Translations under genes and position numbers: made by a program
Source: Acanthococcus lagerstroemiae
Lineage: Eukaryota; Arthropoda; Insecta; Hemiptera; Eriococcidae
Direction of reading: 5' to 3'
NCBI GenBank assembly: GCA_031841125.1
Contig: CM063111.1
Coordinates: 54,187,535 to 54,251,534, forward strand
Length of the DNA: 64,000 nt
Shown: piece by piece, positions 33,020-45,659 of the stretch
How the letters are laid out: each line of letters opens with the position of its first letter
Position numbering within the stretch: position 1 is the stretch's first letter
The notes under the pieces: generated by a model
What the model saw: the letters and a program-made list of their open reading frames with translations, nothing else
Database searches by the model: none
Told to the model about the DNA's origin: nothing

Positions 33020-33480
33020 AAATTGAGCATGCCGTTTCCTAGGTTCTCTGGGTTGAGTAATTCGATTTGAACATCGATTTTCAGCTATCATAAAATTTGT
33101 GGCATCTAGGATGTAGTTGGGGCTGGAAATGGGAAAAAATTCAAACGTTCCAGAACTGTATCGTTTTTTGGGTTACTGAGATCATGGCATTCCGTTTCGA
33201 CATCCTTTCCGTTTTCCATGAAAACCGAAATAGCTGGAAGGAGAGAGCAGAACTGGAAGTAGGAAAATTATGCTGGTACAAACTGGGTACAGTTTCTCGA
33301 GTTTCTGTGGTTGGGGAATTCATTGGTTTGTAGGTGCCATGAAAATTGAGGCTCTTTAGGGTGGAGAAAGGGAATATTAAAAAATGTATAGGTTCGAACA
33401 AATATCGTTTCTTGGGTTCCCCAGGTCATGGCATTCATTGTCGACAAAAACTTCAGGGGCAGCACTTACATTCAAATTTA
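33020..33480. repeat. diverged tandem repeat, ~110-130-bp period, about four units
   Basis: A phrase like GTTTCCTAGGTTCTCTGGGT (about 33030) recurs as TTTTTTGGGTTACTGAGATCA (in part) at about 33165, AGTTTCTGTGGTTGGGGAAT at about 33300 and TTTCTTGGGTTCCCCAGGTC at about 33405. Two of them are followed by ATGGCATTC and a TCGACA-like sequence. The units are heavily diverged, so boundaries are approximate. Confidence 0.5.
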
Positions 33481-33832
33481 TATTCAGATATCACTGATTT
33501 TTCTGCATCAAATGACATGAAATTGTACTACGAAGAAAAATTTACGAATGTGTCTTTCCGTTTTCCGTAGTAATGCCTCGGAACGTATCTTCAAAGCTCT
33601 CACGTCTCTGTATCACAGCTTAATTTTTTTTTCAACCAAAATGTAAATATTTCCTTTTCAGGCATCATGCCGCAATATCTCAGTGCGCGCACCTCAAAAT
33701 TTAGATTTTGAACTTTTGAAATTAGGTGACAACCTAAAAAGCTAGTACAGAAGAATTTTTATGAGTTTATGATCAAATTTTGAAGAATCGCTAACAGTCT
33801 TGAACGAGTCTTCAACAATCAGTGAACTCTGA

Positions 33833-34044
33833 GGTCTGGTTAGTCGAGTGGATAGCGCGTTGGTCTCGGAATCCGGAGCTCCCAGGTTCGATCCCACGTA
33901 GCAACTCGCCAGATTTCGACCTAGGCCGGCTTTTCGGACTAAAGTAAGGAGGGCTAAGACAGCCCTAGCGGCCTCCCCGACGTTCCTGAGGTAATGCTCG
34001 AAAGGGCGGGTTCCAGGGCTCAGGTTGAGAGCAAATTAGAAAAG
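33833..34044 (+). mobile_element. tRNA-derived SINE with 16-bp target duplication
   Basis: The head has a pol III A box (TTAGTCGAGTGG, about 33839-33850) and B box (GGTTCGATCCC, 33885-33895) at tRNA spacing. A tRNA-unrelated body follows, ending in CTCGAAAGGG..GGTTCCAGGGCTCAGG. AATCAGTGAACT(C/T)TGA flanks both sides (33817-33832 and 34045-34060) with one mismatch. The element is 212 bp and appears full length. The body core is shared with the repeats at 9335-9440 and 59838-59930. Confidence 0.9.
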
Positions 34045-34060
34045 AATCAGTGAACTTTGA

Positions 34061-35955
34061 ACAATAGTCATACAAAATATTTCTGGGAGAATTTCAAGTC
34101 ATTATTCTACAATTAATTTTAGAAGCTTTTAGAGTTTCATGTGACTCTCAAAAAAACCTCTGAAATTTCGTCACTATCTTCGAGAGTCCAAATTACGCCT
34201 GGCAAAGCTATAAAGGATCGTAGACGAGTTTCAAGTAGTTTCAGGAGGTCTTAACCAATTTTGAAAGAAATGCAAAAAATTTCAAATAAAGTCTCAGAGA
34301 GTCAAAAGGATTGAAGAGGCTTAGCCAGTTTTAAGGGCTGCTTCTTCTCTTTCCTCAGGAGAAAAATACTTTGGATGGTATTATAAAGAAAGCAGAAAAT
34401 TCTCCATAAATTATCACCATGCAATCTCTCTAGCAAGTTGAAGAAATTTAGCAGCAAACTACGAAGGTGTCTGTAGTTTCAACATCGATAGTAATAGTAT
34501 AGGTGAAAATTATTCAAAACCTCATGTACTTCTTATCTCATATATATACTCACATAACTGCCATCGTAGGGGCAAGTAATTGAACCAAGTCCAGAGGAGG
34601 GAGGGCAGGATGAGAAATAAGAGGCTCTATTTTAAATTCCTCCTCCCAAAACTGCTTCCTGGATCTCCAAATCAAATTGGACAATTTTTCTAAATTTTTC
34701 ATTTAAATTGGTTTTCCATTCTAATTTATTCAACTCTTTGTGCTTGAAGGTATTTCGACTTTTTGAAATGCTTCATTTTACGTCTTCTACTGACATGAAA
34801 AAATGACCAACTTTTCTCACATAATTTAGCTTCTGAGGATCAAATCGAAACTGTCATGCAATTCCAGCAGGAGCGCAACAACCTTATAATGTGAGTAGGT
34901 GCTCAGAGCATATGCTTCTCAATGACTAAAAAATGAATAAGTAAATAAATAACAAGGCTAACAGTTTTTAGATCAAAACGCTATCATTACCCTCCGCTAG
35001 GGGTGCCATCACAACTAAATGGATGTCCGGGCATCCTTGGACCCCTCCCCTGTTGCGCTCCTGAGTTCCAGTATTATTCAAGATTCTTCCAGACTTGTTC
35101 AAACTTTCCACGATTCTTCTGTACTTGCCGAAGAGGTATGTACACGATTCGATAAAACTCGTTGAAGACGCCTTCAGACCTGTTTAAGACTCTTCTGGAC
35201 CCATATCAGACTTTCAAAACACGTCCTCACTTACTTAGGCACATTGAAACCCAAATGTTTTTAGATATTTTCACGATTAGAACCCTTCAAGACACTTTAA
35301 AATTCGTAAGACTCTGGAAGACTCATGTAAGACTCTTCAACAGCTGTTTAAGGCTCCTTAAGACTTATTCAAACTTATTTACATCTCTCTCAGGTTTGTT
35401 CACGTTTCACCCGAACTCATTACGGGCTCGTTAGGATTCTTTCAGACTGAGGTTGGAGACTCAAGACTATTTCAGGACTTTCATCAAATATTTCTTCTCT
35501 TTTTTTCTTCTCACAAGCGCAAATCGCTTCCCAAGAGTGGAGGAGGGCAATACTATGCTCGTAAATTACTGATATATCTGGTCATTTGTTTATTTCTCCC
35601 CATAAAGACCTTTTATTCCCGGGCATCTATGCAAATTTTAAGCTGCTAGGCTCAAGAATCCTGAAAATTGGATTATTTCAGAATTCATAAGTAGTCCATA
35701 CATTAATGAAATCATACACGGCTGGAACTGAGTTAACTGAGGTCTTTTTGAGACAGATTCGTGTACGTGTAATTTCCATTTTCGCTAAAATTCTTCAAAT
35801 TTGTATGGCACGGATCTTCGCCACTTCGGCTCGTCATACGTCATTTTAGAATTTTATGGGGATGGACTTTCCACACATTTATGAAGATAAGTCCTTCAAG
35901 ACTCTCTATTTGCACTCGGGTTCTTTCACCATGCTTCCCTTTCCTGCATTTTCCT
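34061..35955. other. intronic sequence rich in AGTCTT/AAGACTC words
   Basis: No gene or element ends. Between about 35060 and 35480, words such as AAGACTCTTC, AGACTTGTTCAA and AGACTCATG recur every 15-40 bases, and similar words on the other strand occur at 34080-34330. It looks like an old, highly diverged short-period repeat. Confidence 0.4.
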
Positions 35956-36501
35956 CAGGGATGTTCCCATAGGGGGAGGGGGGCTACCGGGGCTCAGCCC
36001 CTCCTCGAGAAATTACCTAAAATAAACAAAATTCGGTCTAGTAAAATCAAAAATTCATCAAGATACTAGTCGATGATTAGCCTTTGAAAAGTGCAATGCA
36101 AAAAAGTCCGACTTCAGCGTTACTATTGGTCCCTGTTGTAATTTTATAGTGTTGTTAATTGTTGCATAATATTTTTTGCTGTTACATTTTTACGTCTCCT
36201 TAACCTACCACACTGATAGTGATAAAAATACTCAAGATTTTTTTAAAATGTATTTACTAAATAAACCTTTGTACCCACTGTAACGTCTGTAATTATTTTA
36301 AATTTTAATCCATTTTGTTGAAAATAAGTTTTTTTGTACTTTTTATAAATTTATTGCGGGTTTATTGCGAATTTATAAACGATGACCTATTTTGAAGCGA
36401 ATATGACCTTTGACTGAGATGTTTTTTTTTCAATGAGGGAAATTATTCATAATTTAGAGCCCCCCCCCCCACACTCAAAAAAATTCATGGGGACATCACT
36501 G
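35956..36501. mobile_element. 546-bp hAT-like MITE, TSD ATTTTCCT
   Basis: The ends are CAGGGATGTTCCCATAGGGG and the inverted CAGTGATGTCCCCATGAA. ATTTTCCT flanks exactly at 35948-35955 and 36502-36509. A G-rich run follows the left end and a C run precedes the right. The interior is AT-rich and non-coding. Confidence 0.88.
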
Positions 36502-36564
36502 ATTTTCCTGTTCTCGTTGGCATTCATTTTTCTTCCTCTTACCTCGTCCCTATAGAGGCATTCT

Positions 36565-36693
36565 CAGTAGCGTAACCAAGGGGGACTGGAACCCCTTTGT
36601 GACTTCGTTACATGGTGTGTTTTTCAATTTTAGCATCCCTCTTACCTTTGGTCAAGACCAGACCCCCTTGAACATAAGGCAGCTACGCCACTG
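36565..36693. mobile_element. 129-bp CAGTAGCG/CAGTGGCG-type MITE
   Basis: The ends CAGTAGCGTAACC and GCAGCTACGCCACTG pair as imperfect inverted repeats, with G and C runs near the two sides. The flanks (GGCATTCT, AACTGAAC) show no duplication. It resembles the element at 696-969 but is shorter. Confidence 0.6.
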
Positions 36694-36724
36694 AACTGAA
36701 CACTCCTGGACATTCGCTTCTTAT

Positions 36725-36976
36725 CAAGGCCTGATTTAGGCACTTGCGGGCCCGGGGCCCAAATTTTGTGTGGGCCCCCCAAAAAATATTTTTAGCAACA
36801 TTGATCATCATTTTCATTATTATTATTAATATCGTCATCCGTCATCATGTCATTAATATTAGGTTGTTTTTTGTTTTAAAGAGCTATTCAATAACATCCA
36901 TCATCAGCTCTACGGAATTAGTTATAGGATGTGCGGGCCTCCAATTTGTGTGCCCCCCCCCCTAAATCTGGCCCTG
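36725..36976. mobile_element. 252-bp hAT-like MITE, GGGCC-rich ends
   Basis: The left CAAGGCCTGATTTAGG and the inverted right CAGGGCCAGATTTAGG are terminal repeats. Each is followed by GCGGGCC..AATTTGTGTG-type subterminal sequence and a C run. The flanks CTTCTTAT (36717-36724) and CTTTTTAT (36977-36984) match at seven of eight positions. Confidence 0.8.
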
Positions 36977-36984
36977 CTTTTTAT

Positions 36985-39900
36985 GTGAATCCAAAGATGC
37001 TGGCTTCGGAACTACCTCAGCAATGACCGACCGATCGAAACCATCCGCAACGTTCACACCTGTTCAAGTCCCATCTACGATCTCGGATGTTCCGATAGAC
37101 CATCGTCTCGACTTCCCCTTTGCCCAACTCATCCCACTGCGGGTTGCTTGTTCTTCGATCGCTGCAACGTAGCAGATCGAAGTAACTGATTAAAGGGTAA
37201 AAGATCGGGCACGGTGTCACGATACCGCCACTTCCAAGAAGAGTTTCAGGCAAACACCAGAGACTGTGAAATACATCCAGAAGCGACTCAATACGCGCTC
37301 GACATCGATGGTTACCTTTTCTTCGTTTCTTTTCCGGTTCTTAGAGTTCATTTTGAAATTACCGGCTACCGGTGTCGTGGTGTGCAAGTGCACCGTTTCA
37401 CACGATCACAAAAGTTGTATATTTCCGCACAGCGTCCCTGATCGAATCGGAAAAATCAGAAACCAAAAAGGAATCGATTCTGAAGAAAATCTTTCCACAA
37501 ATAGTTCACTCTCGAAAATCAAATCCAAATCGTTCTCTGATTAAATCTAGCAAAAATGACTAATACTGCGACACCAAATAAGACGAAAACTGATAAAAAG
37601 CCCAAACACGACCAAATATGAAGTCCGACTACAACTGGCCTAAAAAAACGAACGTTATCCTTTTGAAGTTGGGTAAATCACACCAAAACTAAACAAGATC
37701 AAAAACTAACAAAAGTAACTCAGATCGATCAAGTCCGATCTCTGACCAGAATTAACGACGGGCTACTGAGAGAAAATTCGGGCCCTGGGGAACAAAAAAG
37801 ATCAAGCGATTTTTCTCGGGCTCTTCTCCTCGGAAATCACGACTTCACGTTTGAAGACCCAGAAAATATTCGACAAAGTAAAAATGTAAAAAAGATCAAA
37901 AAAAAGGATCAAGTCTGAATCGTTTTATTTGAAACAGAAAAACAAGATATCTACATTGACTTCATCGGCAGATTGAGATTGCTGAGATCAGAGATGGACA
38001 AGATCTGATTCCCGAATCCGGGACACCGACTTGTACTCAGAAAAATCAAAACTGTAGGCCTGTAGCCTCAAGGGGAGGCGCTGGGAATTTTTCTTGTTTT
38101 TCTTGGCTAACTAACATCCACACGCACAAATACAAAAGCGAAATAGATTAACGACAAAATTTTTGGAAATCTTGCCTCTAGAATTAATCTCCTATCTTTG
38201 GAGAAGTTGTGCGCTACGAACTGTAATCCGAATCATCACAGAATGGATTCTGAATAGGGTTAGATGATCTGGAGCATAATATTTCGTCAGAATAATCTCG
38301 AAGTACACCGAAACTGCTTTCAACCAGGAGCATGGAAACTCATCTGATTCTTTTCAAACCCCAACATCCATAATTACCATTATCACTGCAGAACAGCGAG
38401 CTAAAGGCTGAATGATCATTTGAGGAAGACCACGATGCAACTACAGGAGGCAAAGGTCATCCTCATCTCTGTTTTGGAAGCGAAGTTAGATCAGTGAGGG
38501 TGAATGAAGATTTTGAAGTACGAGAGTGTATCAGTAAGTAAGATTCCCTCCTTTACAACTGATCAAGAAATGAACCTAGAAACACAATTTTTTTTTATGG
38601 TAGCAAATTTAATTTGGTTTATGTTCGACGTAATTTTCTTTCTGTTCGATACATCTTTTCCATCGTTCAGGCAGCTTTTGTAAAGACCTCTTCCAAAATC
38701 TCCGTCTAACAGTGTGACAGGTGGAGGTCTGTCTCCACAATTTCGTGAAACCAAAATTAGTTCTTCGCAAAACTATGTTGCGATTTCTGTAAAGCGCTCA
38801 GAGGAAAAAATTAATCACTCATTTATCGGCATTTGAACTCGTTTCACTTCGTTGTGTCGCTCATAGATAATGTACGTTGCTACGTATATATATTATATAA
38901 TATCATTTTTCTTATTTAATAACTTACTGAATTCCAAATACAGATGTACTGATACATTATACTACTTGTATTCGATATCATCGCTTCTTTTATTTTTTCT
39001 TTGGATCAGTTATTGACTCTTGACAATTTCTCTATATATTTAGTAGCTGCTGGCGGGCGAGTTATCGCTATCGCTAGGGACTGATCTCGTCGATAGCCTC
39101 GCAGGGGAAGCGGTGAAAGATCCACCACCCTTTGTGGATAAGAGACTAAATTGGACTTTTTAATTTCTGCCGATGTAATAATGATCGCCTTTATGGTTTA
39201 ATACTATCGAGAGTAGTGGTAGGATGGACCAACCTGGTTTCGACCCCGGTGGTATCAGACAGGGAGATGGGTTTATTTCTATTTAGCAAATTTAAAGATG
39301 ATCCGGCTAATTAATGTGTGGAGTTATGAAGTAGTATGAGTTCTTTGTCATATGGAGTAATCTACCTGTCATAGAAGATGAATGCTTATTTTCAGATTTC
39401 ATTAGTTGACTATTCTGCATCGTTCCTACTGTTTTGAGGAGATGTACCCCCTTTCAATTGTCTATGCTCTGAGTCCGACTAGCTATGTGCTATGTTTACT
39501 CAGTATGATGATACCTGTTCATAGGAATATCACCTGACTCACCAAAGTTGCGGTGGAGCAGGTCGAAGTAGGGTTATTAACAGTTTTATTCCCACCTCTC
39601 AATCATACCTTTTCCTTATTTACCTTTTCCCCGGGAATTCTGTCCGAGAGTGTTGGCATTGAGCTTGTACTCTGCCCCCTTGGTGGTCCACGTAATCCTG
39701 CTGATAGATACCACGATTCGTGTAGACTTGATCCTGATGTCGAACTTTCCATCACGATCCAGAGCTGTTATTAACTCCGAAAAGCCACTAGTGTGTTACT
39801 CCACAATACTAGAAATGTCTTGTTATATACCTATGAACTAATATCTGAATAGAAGAGAGTGTGGTAGATTGTCCTTCTAGGGCATCTACACCACGTTAAA

Positions 39901-40544
39901 CAAATTTTTTTTTTAGTGAACGTGTTCAACCCTTTCGGTCATTGGACCGAAAGGATCCCGGCACACGTCTCAACAGCTCAGTTATTTTCCTAACCCAAAA
40001 AACATTTTGTCTTCAATCGAGCTGGCATTTGTGAGTAAAGTATTTGAAAGAATTTCAAACAAGAATCCGAGGCCAGTTTTCGAATTTGTTTGGAATTCAG
40101 ATTTTCAGAACTCTCCAAAAATTGTCCAAATTTAAGAATGTGATCGAAACATTGTTATATCTTGTCCCATTTTGATCGGACAAGAAAACGAATAGCACCA
40201 CTAAATTTTGGCGATTATTTTACATCGAATTCAGGTCTTGACTCCCCCACGATTTTGGGTCAAAAATGAGCTCCAAGTTGGCAGCATTTTTGGAAGGGGT
40301 GTTTACAAAAGCTGCCTGAACGTTGGAAAAAATGTATCGAACGGAAAGAAAATTATGTCGAGCATAAAGTAAATAAAAGTTTCTATAATTAAAAAAAAAA
40401 TTGTGTGTTTACGGTTCATTTCTCAGCGAGTTATAAACGAAGGAATCATACTTCTTGATACAATCTTGTGGTAGGATCTATGGTTGATCTTCCGAAGAAA
40501 ACATCGGTGTTTCCTTTAAAAAGGGGGCTACGATGTGCTCCAAC
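36985..40544. other. intron-like sequence without recognisable genes or element ends
   Basis: About 3.5 kb without paired terminal repeats. Short frames near 37017-37563 show no family motif. GATC-rich words occur at 37600-37920. A perfect small hairpin (CCTTTCGGTC, ATTG loop, GACCGAAAGG) lies at 39931-39954. Probably single-copy intronic DNA. Confidence 0.4.
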
Positions 40545-40625
40545 TTCAAAGACGAAACTTGACTTTCAGTTGGGGGGGGGGGAAGAAGAGAAATTTGCCG
40601 ACAAATATTTTTTGGAAACTAAATA
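40545..40625. repeat. interspersed repeat, copy 1 (G-run type)
   Basis: A block containing GACGAAACTTGACTTTCAGT, a 12-base G run, AAATTTGCCGACAAATATTT and TTTGGAAACT recurs inverted at 48706-48800 (GTCGGCAAATTTTCC, a C run, CAACTGAAATTCAAGTTTCG). Ends and duplications are not defined, so the type is unknown. Confidence 0.65.
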
Positions 40626-40964
40626 CTCGTTCTGTACCTACTTCAGTGCTCCCACTACATTTTTAATCGATACAGGAAGATTGAAAACTTTCAGTCATAT
40701 TGGTGAATTGTTTGGAAACTTCATAATAGGAATTTCAATTCAACTTTGTGAGTTTTCTTCAATAATAAAGAAGAATGAGTTTATACAATCTGCTATTTAA
40801 TAAATTAGTTTCGGCTTCTCGTTTGGTAGGAAAACCAAAAAGTATTCTCTAATAATTGCAGGACTCTGCTCAATTATTATTTCTACTTAGTTTCTCGAAG
40901 TCAACCAAGAAATTGAAATATGTTTTGGTATTTTTACAGGCGGCAATTTGAATTTTTCTCGAAT

Positions 40965-42345
40965 GATTTATTTATTCATATTTGAGACCCCCCAACAGGT
41001 GCTCGAGAGTCCCACTGACAGGGAGAGACAGTATGTACAATATAATTCTTAAAAACAAAAAAGACTTATTAAGTGAAGGGTGGGGAATAAAGAAGAAGGA
41101 AAAGATGACAGAAAGAGGCCGGGGCGAGGGGCGCACAGGTCCACGGGTGCTAGCAGTTGAAAATTGTGAATTGAGAACTAAGGGTTGGCGGGAGCCGAGG
41201 GGCCGAAACAAACCACAATTGTACGGTATAAGGCAAAAAACTGCAGAAACTAGGACCTACATACCCTTAAGTACTTTAATGACTGATGAAATATACTGTC
41301 TCCTACTCATGAAGAATAAGTCGATCCCAGGCTCTTTTTGGGTAATATTATTATATAATGCGAGAATATTATCCATACTTCATGCTGAGCCTCCACGTGT
41401 TATAAATAGATCAGTACATATTTCTTGTATTGAATGTAGTATCTTGAATTGAATACGTGTTAAGTTGCTAGAATCCATAGAATCCAAAATTTTGTCATTC
41501 AGAATATCCCTCAAGAAGATCAACCTAGCTAGACATCTTCTATTTTTTAGACTCATAATCTCAAAGCCAATCATACGTTCTTTGTATACAATTTCAGAAG
41601 GATAATAATATGTAAAGATTTTGCAATATAGGTACATCAAAAATCTTTTTTGAATTTTCTCAATTTTATCTTTACCTCGTTGAGTTTTGGAATCCCATGC
41701 AACAGAGGAGACTTATAAGTCCCAGCACTTTCATTGTTTCCCCACAAATTGAGGAAGAGTCTTTCTATTTATTAATCCCAGTTCAGCGTTTTCCTTTTTC
41801 TGATCGTAAATTGAGAAACCATACACCAATATTGATCTGACACAACTAGAATAAAGAATCTTCATTATTTCAAAATTTTTATAACAAGTTCCATTTCTCT
41901 TTATGAAGCCAACCATTCTTTTAGATTTTAAACTTATGTGATCGATATGCATATTGAATAATAATTTCGAATCCAAAATGCTGCCTAAGTCTTTTACAAA
42001 ATTTACACACCTAAATGTATCTTTTTTAATTTTATACTCGTGTAATATACGACATCTTTTTCTTAAGAAACTAGTTTTTTCACACTCGTCAGTATTAAAT
42101 AGTAACACGTTACTATCACTCCACTCAACTAATGAGTCAAGATCTTGTTGGAGTTTAATACAATCATTTTGAGTTTTTGTAATTTTATAAATTTTCATAT
42201 TATCTCCATACAACAATAATTTTGAATATTAGATTTTTTCCAGAAATATCATTAGCAAAAATTAGGAATAGGTATGGACCCAAAACTGGACCCTGGGGTA
42301 CACCTGACACATTTGTACTGCGAAAGTTTGCTTCTCGATTAGGCT
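40965..42345 (-). pseudogene. 5'-truncated jockey-like LINE fragment
   Basis: The minus-strand translation starts with FRSTNVSGVPQGPVLGPYLF and LIFANDISG (about 42340-42240). After a shift it continues LLYGDNMKIYK (the position of the YADD/FADD box, here YGDN), LQQDLDSLVEWSD, FVKDLGSILDSKLLFNMHI and VRSILVYGFSIYD (42216-41731), then IFTYYYPSEIVYKERMIGF (about 41600). The 3' UTR includes TCTCTCCCTGTCAGTGGGAC and ends in AATAAATAAA at about 40968. The altered catalytic box, truncation and at least two shifts make it non-functional. This family differs from the two longer LINEs in the window. Confidence 0.8.
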
Positions 42346-43118
42346 ATTTATGAATAAAATAACGCCAAGCTACGAGTATAACTAATTTTGCAGTTTCATG
42401 ACCAATTTCATTAAGACCTTTTGAAAAGGCATTATGAACTTTGAGTATGTTGCAAGTCCCGATAAACTTTCAGAACGCGTAACTTTCACTTTCTCACTCA
42501 ATAAACTGAACACTGATTGGTTAACATTGGGACAATCTGAGCCCAGTATTGACAATGAGCCTCATCCATAGCCGATCAAATGGATTGGAAAATAATTTTA
42601 GCTTCAGCAGATCGTAGGAAAATTGTTTCTAAATGAGCAACTACCACCTTGTTCTTACTTTCAGACCAAAATCTAATACAAATTTGCAACTACATATTTC
42701 TCATTAGCGACATTAGACGGTTCATCATACAGAAGAGAATAGCAGACATTACTTTAAACGACATCCTCAATTTAACGCCAATAACAATATGGTGTCATGA
42801 TCTGACCTCTCTCATCCTCTTTCAGTCCTATTTTGCGCAATACCTCTTTTTCCGCACTTTTACCAACTTCATGTTTCGATACAGGAAGCTATTTTCGATA
42901 CCATTTACTTTCAATGCCATTCAGTTCTGTTCATCTTCTTTTTTCTGTACTTAATTGCTATTACTTTAATATGCACCCCCATGTCGCTTCTTGTATTTTC
43001 ACACTTCATTAACTTTATCTCTTAAGTAGCACTAATTAGTACTTGGTACCTACTCTGTCACTTATGCACACCTAATCATATCAATCGTCAATGCATTACC
43101 GAGTGGTTACTCTGTATT
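42346..43118. other. unassigned sequence
   Basis: No gene recognised. The plus frame 42649-42954 (101 aa) is phenylalanine and isoleucine rich, consistent with translated AT-rich non-coding DNA. Confidence 0.3.
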
Positions 43119-43638
43119 CAGGGTGTCTACAGAAATTGAAAAGTAAAAATGAAGTACTTTTTCAGGATCCTTTGCAGGACTGTAGCCGGCATATTTTCCA
43201 TATTTTCCTCGAGTGTGTAAATCCTTTTTCTTTTTTTTGGTTTCCAATTGTTTTATCCCCTTTACCCCTCCCCTCCTTTTTGCTCCTCTACTTCCCTTCT
43301 TCTTCCTGTGAATGTGCGATATGCATAACATACTCCACATTCACAGGCGCAGCAAAGATATTCCGGCACCTGTGCACAGTACTTTGCCTATTTGCGCTCT
43401 TGAAGTAAAATGGCAAATGTGAGTTTTGATTCTTTATCCTTCATTATGTAGATCCTGCGCTACATTTTTTCATGGCCAATCATAGGAATCGCGAAAAATT
43501 TATTTTTGAGTATTTCTAACAAAAATGAAGGACTTTTCAACTTTTTTTTTTTTTTTTTTTTTTTAATTTCAGCACTTTTTAGGACTTACTTTGAAAAGCC
43601 AGGACTTGAAGGACTTTTCAGCACCAGTAGACATCCTG
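43119..43638. mobile_element. 520-bp TIR element, CAGGGTGTC-type ends, 5-bp TSD GTATT
   Basis: The left end CAGGGTGTCTAC is mirrored by the complement of CAGGATGTCTACTGGTGCTG at the right. GTATT flanks both ends (43114-43118 and 43639-43643). Subterminal AAAAATGAAG-ACTTTTTCA and repeated AGGACTTTTCAGC motifs are present, with a 22-base T run inside. It is non-coding. Confidence 0.78.
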
Positions 43639-44452
43639 GTATTTTTGTCTCTTTTTTTACCTTTACATGCGCGTTTTCTCGAATCCTCGAGCCACCAACG
43701 AGTCTTGATTGACGTCTGGTCTGACGCCAATTAGTCTTATCGTGCACTTATCATGCGATTATCCTTGAGGATTTGGAATATAAGCTCATGTTTTGGGTAC
43801 CTTCTTTGCATTCGGTTTTGACTTCGTTAAGTACGCACCTTCTGTGCAAGTCGTCTCCAGATCCGCTCTGAGATTTCTGTACTGTTTCGCTGTTTCGCTC
43901 CACTTTCAAAGTTCTGCTAATTTTCTTATTTCAAGTAATAATTTCCAGTTGTAAGTTTTCATTCTTCATTATAATTCAGAAAATTATTTTATTCCGTATC
44001 ATTTCGCGTCGGCACAGTTTAGTCTCTTTGGAGTAACTCCCAGAATTGATATAGTTCCTTCTTCGGGAATTATAACAATGGGCCACAAGCTTCTGTTGTT
44101 AGGTAACGAGCTTCTGTGTTTTATTTAAAGGAATGGTTTCCATTTCTTGAGTTTTGGAAACATGGCGTTGAATAGAAAAGTTATATCGTCACAGAATCGC
44201 AAACTGAGATTACCTGTAACTACTTTCAGCACCCACCGGATTTCAGCTCTGGTTGCAGCATCATTACGACTGACGAGCTGGATATCAGGAGTAACTGCAA
44301 CACTTCTTCATGGAAACAAAGCATCTGATATACTGACGCTGATACACTTAGAGGAAATTATGTAGATGGGACCTGCATTTCCAACTAAAAGTTTGAAAGT
44401 CTAATCACAATATTAGTTTGATGTTTTGGAGGAGGAAAATGAAAAAGATGAC
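43639..44452. other. unassigned sequence
   Basis: No gene recognised. The 72-aa frame at 44147-44365 has no motif or splice support. Confidence 0.3.
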
Positions 44453-44911
44453 TTAATGACCAGTGGCGTGCATTCCAGGTAAGCACCGCTTAGCGCTTAC
44501 CCTGAAAATTCCCGAGAAAATAAGTTTTCATAAACAATATCAACTTCAACTTGTAACAAATAAAAGATAATGAAATACTGGGCAAAACAACGACTGTATT
44601 GCGGCTTATGCTGAAGTATAATATCAGAAATTCATGGGAGATGTATACTGTTCAGTGTATAGCAATCCTTGTACATGTATATTTGTATAGGCCAGCGAAG
44701 TATGCGTCTGATCTAACGCTTCTTTTCCACACTGCACATAATATTGCACGACTTATGCTCCGTCCCCGTGTTAATTACAAACACAAAAACACACTAGCAT
44801 GTTCAACGCGACGAAACCTGTGCGTTTGGCTGCGTACTGGAAACGCTTCTCATAGCGCTTCCGACTCAGTTTGGCTACACACGAACGTCGAAGTTGACAG
44901 TGAAACGTGAG

Positions 44912-45368
44912 TACTGTATTCTCTCGAAAACAAGACGCACTTGAATGCAAGACGCAGCGTAAATTTGAGACTTCATTTTGAAAAAAAAAAAATTCACTCA
45001 ATCACAAGACGCAGCATAATTACAAATGAAAACGGTAAGTAAAACACAGAACACTCTAATCATCATCACTTGGATCATCACTTGATGTAGAGTCAGAATC
45101 ACTAGAATTGTTGTCCTCATCTGAAGAGGATGAGTCTTGATCGTCATTGACATCTTCCTGAAGCAAATCGTCTTCTGAGCCGCCTACAGCATTGGTCACG
45201 CAGCACTTTTGGAATGATTTTCGTACAATCACTGGAGACACTTCTTTCCATGCGGCCGAAATTCAGAACAACTTTGGATGCCGGAGCTTTTTTAAATGCA
45301 AGACGCCCCCCAGTTTTACAGCTTCAAAATCGGAAAAAAGTGCGTCTTCTATTCGAGCGAATACTGTA
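44912..45368 (-). mobile_element. pogo/Tigger-like element nested in hAT copy A
   Basis: The ends TACTGTATTCTCTCGAAAAC and the complement of TACAGTATTCGCTCGAATAG are terminal repeats that both continue into AAGACGCACTT. TA stands at both outer edges, as expected for the Tc1/mariner-pogo group. The minus frame 45241-45056 reads MSPVIVRKSFQKCCVTNAVG, GSEDDLL and a long acidic D/S tail, the C-terminus of a DDE_1 (CENP-B/Tigger-type) transposase. The catalytic core is missing. Copy B of the host hAT lacks this insertion, so it is a secondary event. Confidence 0.88.
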
Positions 45369-45659
45369 TGTTCTTTTACAAGTCAACGCGTTATGTTTGA
45401 ATGCTCCGTGTTTTTTTGCTCACAAAATGCGTATTCGAGATCTTATTGAAAACCCGTTTTCGTGATTTACTCTTAATGAACAATTAGAAATTATTATTAA
45501 TGGTGGGAAGCCTAAACCAGAATTACCATTTTTAAAAACTGAGCAAAACAGAGGTGGTTCGAGTTTTACTAGACATTGCCACTGATCGCAATGTGAAAAC
45601 ATTTTATGGTTAACTAGTTGTGAAGACGGTGGAAAACTGTTTTGATGGCCATGTCTATT

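Noticed and set aside
33833..33905. A functional tRNA gene
   Set aside because: The A and B boxes are present, but the head continues directly into a SINE body and the whole 212 bp is flanked by a 16-bp duplication; a paired acceptor stem is not evident.
39215..39265. A second tRNA-derived SINE head (GGTTTCGACCCCGG)
   Set aside because: A B-box-like word is present but no A box at the right distance and no flanking repeat.
45056..45241. A host acidic protein
   Set aside because: The acidic tail follows a Tigger/pogo-type C-terminal motif and lies between matching TIRs, so it is a transposase end.
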